A stretch of DNA of 64,000 nt from Streptomyces sp. ML-6 (GTDB lineage Bacteria > Actinomycetota > Actinomycetes > Streptomycetales > Streptomycetaceae): contig NZ_JAOTIK010000001.1 in NCBI RefSeq assembly GCF_030116705.1, positions 5,980,501 to 6,044,500 of the forward strand. The letters are read 5' to 3'. The notes under the pieces are model-generated. The model was not told the DNA's origin and made no database searches. It was given only the letters and a program-made list of their open reading frames with translations. The position numbers were made by a program, and so were the translations under genes. Position 1 is the stretch's first letter. Each line of letters opens with the position of its first letter. Shown one piece after another: positions 28,619 through 38,300 of this stretch.

Positions 28619-29188
28619 ATGGCAGCAGTCCCCGGGGGCGCCCCCCGCATTCCCAGCGTCCGGATCGGGCCGATCGATCTCGCCGCGCGCGTGGACGAGG
28701 CGCTCGCCGTGCAGGCCGTCGCCTTCGGACTGGGCCCGGAAGAGGTCGAGGTACGACGCCACATCGTCCTCAGGCACCTCGACCACCCCGAGGCCCGCGC
28801 CCTCGGCGCCACCACCCCCGGCGACCGGCTCGTCGGCTTCGTCTACGGCATGCCCAACGAGCGCGGCCAGTGGTGGTCCACCGTCGTCGAGCCCTACCTC
28901 CGCGCCACCGGCTCCGCGCACTGGCTCGACGACTCCTTCGTCATCACCGAACTGCACGTCCTGCCGGAGTTCCAGAACCTCGGCATCGGCCGCACGCTGA
29001 TCACCACCATCACGGACGCCGTCGACCAGCCCCGATCCATCCTCTCCGCGATCGACACGGAGAGCCCGGCCCGCAGCCTGTACCGCAGTCTCGGCTACCA
29101 GGACCTGGCCCGGCAGGTGCTCTTTCCCAGCGCTCCCAAGCCGTACGCGGTGATGGGAGCCCCGCTCCCGCTGCGCCGTGCACACTGA
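28619..29188 (+). CDS. GNAT family N-acetyltransferase
   Basis: A 189-residue GNAT protein. The acetyl-CoA motif is ELHVLPEFQNLGIGRTLIT (about residues 107-125), followed by AIDTESPARSLYRSLGYQ. It starts 53 bp after the preceding acetyltransferase gene and may share its transcript. The substrate is not readable from sequence. Confidence 0.87.
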   Translation: MAAVPGGAPRIPSVRIGPIDLAARVDEALAVQAVAFGLGPEEVEVRRHIVLRHLDHPEARALGATTPGDRLVGFVYGMPNERGQWWSTVVEPYLRATGSAHWLDDSFVITELHVLPEFQNLGIGRTLITTITDAVDQPRSILSAIDTESPARSLYRSLGYQDLARQVLFPSAPKPYAVMGAPLPLRRAH

Positions 29189-29267
29189 GCCGGGGCCAAT
29201 GGATTTCCGCCCACCCGTGCTGCCCGGCTAACCTCCTGCACATCACCCTTCCTAGCAGGAGTTCACC

Positions 29268-30968
29268 ATGGCCCAGGTCCAGCGCATGTCCCGATTGATG
29301 ATCAAGACACTGCGCGACGACCCGGCGGACGCCGAGACGCTCAACCACAAGCTGCTCGTCCGGGCCGGATACGTACGTCGCACCGCGGCCGGCATCTGGA
29401 CCTGGCTGCCGCTGGGCAAGAAGGTCCTGGAGAACATCACCCGCGTCGTGCGCGAGGAGATGGACGCCATCGGCGGCCAGGAGGTCCTGCTGCCCGCACT
29501 GCTGCCCAAGGAGTCGTACGAGGCCAGCGGCCGCTACGACGAGTACGGCGACCTGCTCTTCCGGCTCCGCGACCGCAAGGGCGCCGAGTACCTCCTCGGC
29601 CCCACCCACGAGGAGATCTTCACCCAGGTCGTCAAGGATCAGATCACGTCCTACAAGGACCTGCCCGTGATCCTGTACCAGATCCAGACCAAGTACCGCG
29701 ACGAGGCCCGCCCGCGCGCCGGTGTGCTGCGCGGCCGCGAGTTCCAGATGAAGGACTCGTACTCCTTCGACACCACGGACGAAGGGCTGGCCGAGGCGTA
29801 CGGGCTGCACCGCGCCGCCTACATCCGGATCTTCGAACGGCTCGGCCTCGACTACCGCGTCGTCTCCGCCGTCTCCGGCGCCATGGGCGGCTCGGCCTCC
29901 GAGGAGTTCCTGGCCCCCGCCCCGGCCGGCGAGGACACCTTCGTCGACTGCCCCGCCTGCGACTACGCCGCCAACACCGAGGCGGTGACCTTCGAGGCCG
30001 CCCCGGCGGACGGTTCCGCGCACGGCCCCGTCGAGGAGCTGGACACCCCCGACACCCCGACCATCGAGACCCTCGCCGCGCACCTGGGCGTCCCCGCCTC
30101 CGCGACCCTGAAGAACCTGCTGGTCAAGATCGACGGCGAGATCGTCGCGGTGGGCGTGCCCGGCGACCGCGAGGTGGACCTCGGCAAGCTGGGCGAGCAC
30201 CTGGCGCCCGCCGTCGTCGAGCTGGTCACCGCGGAGGACTTCGATGGCCGCCCCGACCTGGTGCGCGGCTACGTCGGCCCGCAGGGCCTGGACAAGGTCC
30301 GCTACATCGCCGACCCGCGCGTCGCCCCCGGCACCGCCTGGATCACCGGCGCCAACAAGGACGGGGTGCACGCGAAGAACGTCGTCGTCGGCCGCGACTT
30401 CGAGGTCGACGACTACCTCGACGTCGTCGTCGTCGAGGCGGGCGACCCCTGCCCCAAGTGCGGCACCGGCCTCAAGCTGGACCGCGCCATCGAGATCGGC
30501 CACATCTTCCAGCTGGGCCGCAAGTACGCGGACACCTTCCAGCTCGACGTGCTCGGCCAGAACGGCAAGCCGGTCCGGGTCACCATGGGCTCCTACGGCA
30601 TCGGCGTCTCCCGCGCCGTCGCCGCGCTCGCCGAGCAGACCGCCGACGAGCAGGGGCTGTGCTGGCCCCGCGAGATCGCCCCGGCCGACGTCCACGTCGT
30701 CGCGGCGGGCAAGGCGCTCCAGACGGAGCTGGCCCTCGACGTCGCCGAGCGGCTCGGCGCCGCGGGCGTGCGGGTCATGGTCGACGACCGCGCGGGCGTC
30801 TCGCCCGGCGTGAAGTTCACCGACGCCGAACTGATCGGCGTCCCGAAGATCCTGGTCGCCGGCCGCCGCTCGGCCGAGGGCGTCCTGGAACTCAAGGACC
30901 GCCGCACCGGCGAGCGCGAGGAGCTCACGGTCGACGAGGCGATCGCCCGCCTCACCACCGAGGGCTGA
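29268..30968 (+). CDS. proS: Prolyl-tRNA synthetase
   Basis: A 566-residue class II aminoacyl-tRNA synthetase of the bacterial long form. Motif 1 region ([19 protein letters not shown]), motif 2 ([20 protein letters not shown]) and motif 3 ([17 protein letters not shown]) are intact; an insertion editing (YbaK-like) domain occupies about residues 225-400, and the anticodon-binding domain is C-terminal. The ATG at 29268 has AGGAG upstream. It ends in a hairpin shared with the convergent gene. Confidence 0.96.
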   Translation: MAQVQRMSRLMIKTLRDDPADAETLNHKLLVRAGYVRRTAAGIWTWLPLGKKVLENITRVVREEMDAIGGQEVLLPALLPKESYEASGRYDEYGDLLFRLRDRKGAEYLLGPTHEEIFTQVVKDQITSYKDLPVILYQIQTKYRDEARPRAGVLRGREFQMKDSYSFDTTDEGLAEAYGLHRAAYIRIFERLGLDYRVVSAVSGAMGGSASEEFLAPAPAGEDTFVDCPACDYAANTEAVTFEAAPADGSAHGPVEELDTPDTPTIETLAAHLGVPASATLKNLLVKIDGEIVAVGVPGDREVDLGKLGEHLAPAVVELVTAEDFDGRPDLVRGYVGPQGLDKVRYIADPRVAPGTAWITGANKDGVHAKNVVVGRDFEVDDYLDVVVVEAGDPCPKCGTGLKLDRAIEIGHIFQLGRKYADTFQLDVLGQNGKPVRVTMGSYGIGVSRAVAALAEQTADEQGLCWPREIAPADVHVVAAGKALQTELALDVAERLGAAGVRVMVDDRAGVSPGVKFTDAELIGVPKILVAGRRSAEGVLELKDRRTGEREELTVDEAIARLTTEG

Positions 30969-30981
30969 TCCGGAACACGGC

Positions 30982-31013
30982 AGGAGGCCCACGCGCACCG
31001 CGCGGGGCCTCCT
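30982..31013. terminator. Bidirectional hairpin between proS and the APH-like gene
   Basis: AGGAGGCCCACGCGC (30982-30996) pairs with GCGCGGGGCCTCCT (31000-31013) with one bulged base. It lies between two convergent stop codons and can serve both. Confidence 0.6.
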
Positions 31014-31031
31014 CGCGTCCTCCTGGATTCC

Positions 31032-31937
31032 CTACAGCCAGCTCGCGAACTCCAGGGTCAGTTCGCCCTCCTGGCGGCGGCCCGCGGCCATCGCCCGGGT
31101 TCCCGACTCCACCGCGCGGAACAGCGTCCAGGCGTGCAGCCGCTCCTGGTCCACGTCCAGCGAGTCGGCGAGCCTGCGCACCCGCCGGCGGGCCGTCACC
31201 GCACCGCCGGAGGACGCGATCAGGTCCTCGACCCGGTCGCGCACCAGGCGCGCCAGGTCGTAGGCCCGCTCACCGACCAGCGGCTCGGGACCGACCGTCA
31301 GCCAGGGCACCCGTTCCCCGGCGAGCACCTTGCTCTGGCGGAAGTTGCCGTGCAGCAGCAGGAGTTCGGGGGAGTGGGCGACCAGCTCCGCACGGGCCGC
31401 GAGCGCCGCGGAGACCATCGGCTCCAGGGCGGGATCGGCAGCCGCGGCGGCGCGCATCGGCCCGACCCGGCGACCGGTCCGTTCGGCGACCGTCTCGAAG
31501 CCGTGCCCGGCCGGCGGCTCGACCCACAGCCGGCGCACCGTGCCCGCCGCCTCCAGCAGCGCCTTGGCCTCCGGCAGCGAACGCAGCGACACCTCGGGGT
31601 GCAGCCGCTCCAGCAGGAGCGCGCCGGGCCCGTCACCGAGCAGCCGCACCGCGCCCCAGCCGTTCCAGTGGGCCAGCGCCGCCCGCTCGGGGCCGGGCGC
31701 GGCCCCGGCCGGGGCCAGCTTCAACGCGGCCGGGGTGCCGTCGGAGCACGTCACCAGCAGCACCAGACTGCTGCGGCCCCCCGGGGCGGCGACCCGCTCC
31801 ACGGTCACCCGCCGCCCGGTGGAGGACAGCGCCTCCTCGATCAGCGCGGGAAGCCGTGCGAGCCAGTCGGCGGCGGCTGCTTCCCCGCACGACTCGCCCA
31901 GCGCTCGCACCAGACGCTGCGGCGGTTCAAAACCCAT
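31032..31937 (-). CDS. APH/hydroxyurea-type phosphotransferase homologue, probable pseudokinase
   Basis: A 301-residue protein with the fold pattern of the streptomycin/aminoglycoside phosphotransferase family: ATP-site lysine in AALKLAP (Lys73), a hinge-like LLLERLHPEVSLRSL and a C-lobe AYDLARLVRDR. The catalytic loop, normally HGDLHxGNVL, reads HGNFRQSKVL (residues 196-205): the catalytic Asp is Asn198 and the Mg-binding Asn is lost. The DFG-equivalent segment, normally AIDPxPLVG, reads TVGPEPLVG with Gly216 in place of Asp. So the fold is kept but catalysis is probably lost. It sits beside the DUF4439/lipoprotein gene pair on the same strand. Confidence 0.85.
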   Translation of the reverse strand: MGFEPPQRLVRALGESCGEAAAADWLARLPALIEEALSSTGRRVTVERVAAPGGRSSLVLLVTCSDGTPAALKLAPAGAAPGPERAALAHWNGWGAVRLLGDGPGALLLERLHPEVSLRSLPEAKALLEAAGTVRRLWVEPPAGHGFETVAERTGRRVGPMRAAAAADPALEPMVSAALAARAELVAHSPELLLLHGNFRQSKVLAGERVPWLTVGPEPLVGERAYDLARLVRDRVEDLIASSGGAVTARRRVRRLADSLDVDQERLHAWTLFRAVESGTRAMAAGRRQEGELTLEFASWL

Positions 31938-32012
31938 ACGTGCTGTGTTCCCTTTCAGAATTTCCTCGGTGCCTCGGTGCCTCGGTGCCTCGTGGCCCGT
32001 GTCGCGGCTTTC

Positions 32013-32504
32013 TCAGCGCGCCGGGGCGGCCCCCTCCCCGTCGGCGGTCTTCGCACCGGCCCCCGCCGCGGTGGTCCTCCCGGCGGCCCGCTCGGCGAGA
32101 CCGGGAAAGGGTACGCCGCTGCCCCGCCAGCGGACCGCGCGCACCGCGGCCTCCCGCAGCGCGTCGGCGGCCTCCCGCCTGAGCGGCCCCTCGGCGGCCC
32201 GCACCAGGTCGGAGTACACGTTCGCGACCCGGTCCTCCAGCAGGGCCGCCAGCCGCACCGCAGCGGCCGGGTCCGCGACCGTGAACGGCAGGGCGTACGC
32301 GGCCCGCGCCGCCACCGGCTCGCCGCCCAGGTCGCGCACGGTCCGGGCCAGCACGTCGCGCCGGGCCCGGTGCGCGTGGTGGGCCGAGCGGGCCTCGGCC
32401 CGGCGCTTCCCGTCGACCCGGGCGCCGACCACCCCGTACCCGTACACCGCCGCGTGTTCGGCGGCCAGGGCCGCCTGTACGGCCTTCAGCTCTCCGGCGC
32501 TCAT
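32013..32504 (-). CDS. DUF4439 ferritin-like domain protein
   Basis: A 163-residue, almost all-helical protein (residues 1-130) with an alanine/glycine-rich tail. The first helix ALAAEHAAVYGYGVVGARV and later AHHAHRARRDVL carry Glu/His residues placed as in ferritin-like four-helix bundles of DUF4439. The start ATG overlaps the upstream lipoprotein stop by four bases, so the two are translated together. Function is unknown; metal binding is possible from the fold. Confidence 0.87.
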   Translation of the reverse strand: MSAGELKAVQAALAAEHAAVYGYGVVGARVDGKRRAEARSAHHAHRARRDVLARTVRDLGGEPVAARAAYALPFTVADPAAAVRLAALLEDRVANVYSDLVRAAEGPLRREAADALREAAVRAVRWRGSGVPFPGLAERAAGRTTAAGAGAKTADGEGAAPAR

Positions 32505-33025
32505 GACGAGGTCTCCTTGGCCAGTTCGGTCAGCAGATAGGCGTGGGCCGCGCCCGCCGCCGCCGTCGAGGCCAGCAGCCGGGCCAGCTCCGGCGGGGCC
32601 TCCAGGAGGGCCGCCAGATGCGCGTCGGAGGTGCGGCGCTCCGCCGCGGCCAGCTCCTCGACCGCCGCCCTCGCACCGGTAGCGCGCGACCGTGGGGGCG
32701 CGAGCGGCTTCCCGCCGGGCACCAGCGCCCCGGCGTGGGCCCGCACGATGTCCCGCAACGGCGAGAGCGCGGCGGCGGTGGCCGGATGGGCTCCGATCAC
32801 CTGCTCGTAGTGGCCGAGCAGCTCCATGCTGCTCCGCGCGGCGCCCGCCCGGATCTTCTTCTCCGCCCGCGCCGCGGCGACCTGTTCGGCCGCGGTCGGG
32901 GCCCCGTCCCGCCCGGATCGCTCCGGGCGCCCGGAGCCGTCGCCGCAGCCGGCCAGCACCGCCCCCAGGGCGATCGCTCCCGTCGCGGTGAGCGCACCCC
33001 TGCGCGTCGTTCCGGTGCGCTGCAC
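32501..33025 (-). CDS. Putative lipoprotein, helical, partner of the DUF4439 protein
   Basis: A 174-residue protein from the GTG at 33025, chosen because GAAGGAG lies just upstream. Residues 1-27 form a Tat-like signal (TRRGALTATGAIALGAVLAG) ending in lipobox LAGC. The mature protein is helical and Ala-rich (SSMELLGHYEQVIGAHPATA), and its C-terminal half looks distantly like its DUF4439 neighbour (AAEERRTSDAHLAALLE-type helix). It is likely anchored outside the membrane. Coupled overlap suggests that the two proteins act together. No known function. Confidence 0.82.
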   Translation of the reverse strand: MQRTGTTRRGALTATGAIALGAVLAGCGDGSGRPERSGRDGAPTAAEQVAAARAEKKIRAGAARSSMELLGHYEQVIGAHPATAAALSPLRDIVRAHAGALVPGGKPLAPPRSRATGARAAVEELAAAERRTSDAHLAALLEAPPELARLLASTAAAGAAHAYLLTELAKETSS

Positions 33026-33198
33026 TTTTCTCCTTCGGGCTGGACCTGTCTTGACTGGATCTGTCCTGAAGTGATCACCGCAGGCGAGCGTACCCGCGGC
33101 GGAGGAGAGGAGGGACGGCAACACCCCTCGGGACCGGATACCCTTTGACCTGACACGCGAGATCCCACAACAGCACACGCGGCCGAGGAGTCACCCGG

Positions 33199-33696
33199 AT
33201 GAGCACCACCCAGAGCGAGAGGCTGCGCGGACTGCTCGAACCGCTCGTCAGCGCCGAGCAGCTGGATCTCGAGGAGATCGAGATTTCCCGGGCCGGCCGC
33301 CGCCGGGTGCTGCGGATCATCGTGGATTCCGACGAGGGCGTGGAGCTGGACGCCTGCGCCGAGCTGAGCCGCGCGATCTCCGAGAAGCTCGACGAGACCG
33401 ACGCGATGGGCGACGGCGAGTACGTCCTCGAAGTCAGTTCCCCCGGTGCCGACCGTCCGCTGACGGAGCACCGCCACTACGTACGCGCCACGGGCCGCCT
33501 GGCCAAGCTGCACCTGCGCGAGGGCGGCGAACTGGTGGCCCGCATCCTCGCCGTGGACGAAGAAGGGCTCGACCTCGAGGTGCCGGGCGTCAAGGGCCGC
33601 AGGCCCACGTCCCGCCGGGTCGCCTTCGACGAGATCGCCAAGGCGCGCGTGGAGATCGAATTCAGCCGCAAGGACAAGAAGGAAGAGGAGGCGTAG
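33199..33696 (+). CDS. rimP: Ribosome maturation factor RimP
   Basis: A 165-residue RimP protein needed for maturation of the 30S subunit. Family blocks are [20 protein letters not shown] and [20 protein letters not shown]; the C-terminal SH3-like domain ends with charged KDKKEEEA. It is the first gene of the rimP-nusA cluster and ends two bases before nusA begins. Confidence 0.94.
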   Translation: MSTTQSERLRGLLEPLVSAEQLDLEEIEISRAGRRRVLRIIVDSDEGVELDACAELSRAISEKLDETDAMGDGEYVLEVSSPGADRPLTEHRHYVRATGRLAKLHLREGGELVARILAVDEEGLDLEVPGVKGRRPTSRRVAFDEIAKARVEIEFSRKDKKEEEA

Positions 33697-33698
33697 CC

Positions 33699-34739
33699 GT
33701 GGACATCGACGTGAAGCTCTTGAAGGGCTTGGCACAGGACAAGGAGATCCCCTTCGACGTGCTCGTCGAGGCGATCGAGTCGGCCCTCCTCATCGCCTAC
33801 CACCGTACCGACGGAAGCCACCGCCGCGCGCGGGTGGAGCTCGACGAGCGCGGCCACGTGACGGTGTGGGCGAAGGAGGACCCGGCCGACCTGGAGCCGG
33901 GGCAGGAGCCCAAGGAGTTCGACGACACCCCGTCCGGCTTCGGCCGGATCGCCGCGACCACGGCCAAGCAGGTCATCCTGCAGCGGCTGCGCGACGCCGA
34001 GGACGACCGGACGTTCGGCGAGTACGCGGGCCACGAGGGCGACATCGTCACCGGCGTGGTCCAGCAGGGCAAGGACCCCAAGAACGTCCTGGTCGACATC
34101 GGCAAGCTGGAGGCCATCCTGCCGGTGCAGGAGCAGGTGCCGGGCGAGGAGTACACCCACGGCATGCGACTGCGCACGTACGTGGTGCGCGTCGCCAAGG
34201 GTGTGCGCGGCCCGTCCGTCACGCTGTCGCGGACCCACCCCAACCTGGTGAAGAAGCTCTTCGCGCTGGAGGTCCCGGAGATCGCGGACGGTTCCGTGGA
34301 GATCTGCGCGATCGCCCGGGAGGCCGGCCACCGCACCAAGATCGCGGTCCGTTCGACCCGCTCCGGACTGAACGCCAAGGGCGCCTGCATCGGGCCGATG
34401 GGCGGCCGGGTGCGCAACGTGATGTCCGAGCTGCACGGCGAGAAGATCGACATCGTGGACTGGTCGGACGACCCGGCCGAGATGGTCGCCAACGCGCTGT
34501 CGCCCGCACGGGTGAGCCAGGTCGAGGTCGTGGATCTCGGCGCCCGGTCCGCCCGCGTCACCGTCCCGGACTACCAGCTCTCACTCGCGATCGGCAAGGA
34601 GGGGCAGAACGCCCGCCTCGCCGCCCGCCTCACCGGCTGGCGCATCGACATCCGCCCGGACACCGAGACCGACGCCGAGCGCGACGTCGCCGACCGGGAG
34701 CGCGCGGAGCGCGCCCGCGAGCGGTCCGAGCGGCGCTGA
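33699..34739 (+). CDS. nusA: Transcription termination/antitermination protein NusA
   Basis: A 346-residue NusA of the short actinobacterial form: N-terminal RNA-polymerase-binding domain (1-125), S1 domain (about 130-200, [20 protein letters not shown]) and two KH domains (about 210-340, [15 protein letters not shown] and [20 protein letters not shown]). The acidic C-terminal repeats of E. coli NusA are absent, as expected. The GTG at 33699 has GGAAGAGGAGG upstream inside the rimP end, so expression is coupled. Confidence 0.95.
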   Translation: MDIDVKLLKGLAQDKEIPFDVLVEAIESALLIAYHRTDGSHRRARVELDERGHVTVWAKEDPADLEPGQEPKEFDDTPSGFGRIAATTAKQVILQRLRDAEDDRTFGEYAGHEGDIVTGVVQQGKDPKNVLVDIGKLEAILPVQEQVPGEEYTHGMRLRTYVVRVAKGVRGPSVTLSRTHPNLVKKLFALEVPEIADGSVEICAIAREAGHRTKIAVRSTRSGLNAKGACIGPMGGRVRNVMSELHGEKIDIVDWSDDPAEMVANALSPARVSQVEVVDLGARSARVTVPDYQLSLAIGKEGQNARLAARLTGWRIDIRPDTETDAERDVADRERAERARERSERR

Positions 34740-34801
34740 GAACCGGTCGGGCGGCCGGCTCCGGCCGGACGCCCGCCGGAAGGACGGACCCGCGCGCGGG
34801 A

Positions 34802-34834
34802 CACCGGGCGCCGCTCCTGGAGGGGCGCCCGGTG
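34802..34834 (+). terminator. Hairpin downstream of nusA
   Basis: CACCGGGCGCC (34802-34812) and GGCGCCCGGTG (34824-34834) form a perfect 11-bp stem that can be extended inward. It lies between nusA and ylxR and may attenuate read-through into the infB cluster. Confidence 0.55.
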
Positions 34835-34858
34835 CAGGCCGCGGGGGGCCGGGAATAA

Positions 34859-34882
34859 ATCTCAGCGGCATGCCGCTGAGAT
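34859..34882. repeat. 24-bp perfect palindrome upstream of ylxR
   Basis: The arm ATCTCAGCGGCA (34859-34870) is followed directly by its reverse complement TGCCGCTGAGAT (34871-34882). A TTTTT run follows at 34902-34907. It is an AT-richer island in a GC-rich gap and could be a protein-binding site or, as RNA, part of a second terminator. Confidence 0.7.
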
Positions 34883-34948
34883 CACGACAACATCCGTTCG
34901 ATTTTTGCCCCAAAGGGGTGAGGTCGGTGCGGGGAGGTAGACTTAGCC

Positions 34949-35227
34949 GTGTCTGGCCGGACGCATGCCCGCGCTTGCCCTGAGCGAACCTGTGTGGGAT
35001 GCCGGGAGCGGGCGGCCAAGAGCGAACTGCTGCGCATCGTCGCGGAAGGGAACGCCTGCGTTCCCGATCCTCGCGGTACGCTGCCCGGCCGGGGTGCCTA
35101 TGTACACCCCGTCCCCGCATGTCTGGACCTGGCGGTTCGCCGCCGGGCATTCCCCCGGGCCTTCAAGGCCAAGGGGCCGTTCGACCCCGCCGCGCTGCAG
35201 CGGTTCGTCGAGCGGGTGACACCGTAA
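34949..35227 (+). CDS. ylxR: YlxR family RNA-binding protein
   Basis: A 92-residue protein of the YlxR (DUF448) family with the hallmark RTCVGCRERAAKSELLRIVA and GRGAYVHPVPACLDLAVRRR. Homologues sit between nusA and infB in many bacteria and are thought to bind RNA. The GTG at 34949 has GGAGGT 10 bases upstream. TAGACT at 34938-34943 would place a transcription start near the GTG itself, so a leaderless transcript is also possible. Confidence 0.93.
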   Translation: MSGRTHARACPERTCVGCRERAAKSELLRIVAEGNACVPDPRGTLPGRGAYVHPVPACLDLAVRRRAFPRAFKAKGPFDPAALQRFVERVTP

Positions 35228-35237
35228 GAAATGAACG

Positions 35238-35253
35238 GCACGGGACCCCGTGC
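35238..35253 (+). promoter_or_regulatory. Short hairpin at the start of the infB leader
   Basis: GCACGG (35238-35243) and CCGTGC (35248-35253) form a 6-bp stem with a 4-nt loop just after the ylxR stop, upstream of the micro-ORF chain. A role in attenuation is possible but inferred. Confidence 0.4.
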
Positions 35254-35293
35254 GGTCAGGTACCTCGCGAGTTGGAAGTAGGTCGAGATTGCG

Positions 35294-35336
35294 ATGAGCA
35301 CTCGATGAGTACGCGATGAGTACGCCCATGAAGTAG
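35294..35336 (+). promoter_or_regulatory. Chain of three overlapping micro-ORFs in the infB leader
   Basis: An 11-bp direct repeat (CGATGAGCACT, CGATGAGTACG, CGATGAGTACG at 35292-35324) creates three tiny reading frames: MSTR (35294-35308), MSTR (35305-35319) and MSTPMK (35316-35336). Each stop overlaps the next start as ATGA. They end 38 bases before the infB start. No strong ribosome-binding site precedes the first. A translational control role for infB is inferred. Confidence 0.5.
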
Positions 35337-35340
35337 CGAC

Positions 35341-35370
35341 GGTCCGGCGGTAACCCGGACCTAAAAGGAG
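35341..35370 (+). promoter_or_regulatory. Hairpin and ribosome-binding site of infB
   Basis: GGTCCGG (35341-35347) pairs with CCGGACC (35355-35361), and AAGGAG (35365-35370) follows four bases after the stem. The stem could tune access to the ribosome-binding site. Confidence 0.55.
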
Positions 35371-35374
35371 CGAA

Positions 35375-38300
35375 GTGGCTAAGGTCCGGGTATACGAACT
35401 CGCCAAGGAGTTCGGCGTCGAGAGCAAGGTCGTCATGGCCAAGCTCCAAGAACTCGGTGAATTCGTCCGTTCGGCGTCCTCGACGATCGAGGCGCCGGTT
35501 GTACGCAAGTTGACTGACGCACTGCAGGGGCCCGGCGGCAACGCCGGCAAGCCCGCTGCCAAGCCTGGCGCGCCCCGCAAGGCGACGCCCGCGAAGCCCA
35601 CGGCGCCCTCCCCGGCCGCCGCGGCACGTCCCGCTGCCCCGAAGCCCGGCGCCCCGGCCCCCAAGCCGGCCCCCGCCGCCCCGGCGAGCAGCACCCCGCA
35701 ACGCCTTCGGCGCCGGCCCCGGGCCCGCGTCCGGGTCCGCGGCCCGCGCCCAAGCCCGCTCCGGTGACCCCGGTCCCCGCCGCCGAGTTCTCGGCGCCGG
35801 CCCCGGCCCCGCAGCAGGCCCCGCGTCCCACCGGCGCCACCCCCGGCCCCCGTCCCGCCCGCCCGGCTCCGTCCGGCGGCCAGCGTGACGGCGGTCAGCG
35901 CGACGGCGGCCGCGGTGGCGACCGTCCCGCGCGTCCCGCGGGTCAGGGCGCGCCGCGCCCCGGTGCCCGTCCGTCCGGCCCCCGGCCGGGCAACAACCCC
36001 TTCACCTCCGGCGGCTCGACGGGCATGGCCCGTCCGCAGGCGCCGCGTCCCGGCGGCGCCCCGCGTCCCGGTGGCGGTCAGGAGCGTCCGGGTGCCCCGC
36101 GTCCGCAGGGTGGTCCCGGTGGCGCGCCGCGTCCGCAGGGCCAGGGCGGTCCCCGTCCGACCCCCGGCGGCATGCCGCGTCCGCAGGCTCCCCGTCCGGG
36201 CGGTGCCCCCGGTGGCAACCGTCCGAACCCGGGCATGATGCCGCAGCGTCCCGCCGCGGGCCCGCGTCCCGGTGGCGGCCCCGGCGGCCGTGGTCCCGGC
36301 GGCGGCGGTCGTCCGGGCGGCGCGGGTCGTCCCGGCGGCGGCTTCGCGGGTCGTCCGGCCGGTCCCGGCGGCGGTGGTGGCGGCTTCGCCGGCCGTCCCG
36401 GTGGCGGTGGCGGCGGTGCGGGTCGTCCCGGTGGCGGCGGCGGTGGCTTCGGCGGCCGTCCCGGCTTCGGTGGCCGTCCCGGCGGTCCCGGCGGCCGTGG
36501 TGGCACGCAGGGCGCGTTCGGCCGTCCCGGCGGTCCGGCCCGTCGTGGCCGCAAGTCGAAGCGGCAGAGGCGCCAGGAGTACGAGGCCATGCAGGCCCCG
36601 TCGGTGGGCGGCGTCATGCTGCCTCGCGGCAACGGACAGTCCGTCCGTCTGTCGCGCGGTGCCTCCCTCACCGACTTCGCGGAGAAGATCAACGCCAACC
36701 CGGCGTCGCTCGTCGCCGTGATGATGAACCTCGGCGAGATGGTCACGGCGACGCAGTCCGTCTCCGACGACACGCTCAAGCTGCTCGCCGAGGAGATGAA
36801 CTACGTTCTCGAGATCGTCAGCCCGGAGGAGGAGGACCGCGAGCTGCTCGAGTCCTTCGACATCGAGTTCGGCGAGGACGAGGGCGGCGAAGAGGCGCTC
36901 ATCCCGCGTCCGCCGGTCGTGACCGTCATGGGTCACGTCGACCACGGAAAGACCCGACTGCTGGACGCGATCCGCAAGACGAACGTCATTGCGGGCGAGG
37001 CCGGCGGCATCACGCAGCACATCGGTGCGTACCAGGTCTCCGCCGAGGTCAACGGCGAGGACCGGAAGATCACCTTCATCGACACCCCGGGTCACGAGGC
37101 GTTCACCGCCATGCGTGCCCGTGGTGCGAAGTCCACCGACATCGCGATCCTCGTGGTGGCGGCGAACGACGGTGTGATGCCCCAGACGATCGAGGCGCTG
37201 AACCACGCCAAGGCGGCCGACGTGCCGATCGTGGTCGCGGTCAACAAGATCGACGTCGAGGGCGCCGACCCGACCAAGGTGCGCGGTCAGCTCACCGAGT
37301 TCGGTCTGGTGGCCGAGGAGTACGGCGGCGACACGATGTTCGTCGACATCTCCGCCAAGCAGGGTCTGCACATCGACCAGCTGCTGGAGGCCGTCGTCCT
37401 CACCGCCGACGCCTCGCTCGACCTGCGGGCCAACCCGGAGCAGGACGCGCAGGGCATCGCGATCGAGTCCCACCTCGACCGCGGCCGCGGCGCCGTCTCG
37501 ACCGTCCTGGTCCAGCGCGGCACGCTGCGCATCGGTGACACGATGGTGGTCGGCGACGCGTACGGCCGGGTCCGGGCGATGCTCGACGACAACGGCAACA
37601 ACGTCGAGGAAGCGGGTCCCTCGACCCCCGTCCTCGTGCTGGGTCTCACCAACGTCCCGGGCGCCGGCGACAACTTCCTGGTGGTCGACGAGGACCGTAC
37701 GGCCCGTCAGATCGCCGAGAAGCGTGCCGCCCGCGAGCGCAACGCCAACTTCGCCCGCAAGGGCGTCCGGTTCTCCCTGGAGAACCTGGACGAGGCGCTC
37801 AAGGCCGGTCTGGTCCAGGAACTCAACCTCATCATCAAGGGCGACGCGTCCGGTTCGGTGGAGGCCCTCGAGTCCTCCCTGCTCCAGCTCGACGTCGGCG
37901 ACGAGGTCGACATCCGGGTCCTGCACCGCGGTGTGGGTGCGGTCACCGAGTCGGACATCGACCTGGCGACCGGCTCCGACGCCATCGTCATCGGCTTCAA
38001 CGTCCGCGCTGCCGGGCGTGCCCAGCAGATGGCGGAGCGCGAGGGCGTCGACGTCCGCTACTACTCGGTGATCTACCAGGCCATCGAGGAGATCGAGGCG
38101 GCCCTCAAGGGCATGCTCAAGCCGGAGTACGAAGAGGTCGAGCTCGGCACGGCGGAGATCCGCGAGATCTTCCGCTCGTCCAAGCTGGGCAACATCGCCG
38201 GTGTGCTGGTCCGCTCCGGCGAGGTCAAGCGCAACACCAAGGCGCGCCTGCTGCGCGATGGCAAGGTCATCGCGGAGAACCTCAACATCTCCGGTCTGCG

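Noticed and set aside
34938..34949. Leaderless ylxR transcript from TAGACT
   Set aside because: Spacing fits, but there is no matching -35 and a good GGAGGT ribosome-binding site lies upstream, so I kept it only as a remark.
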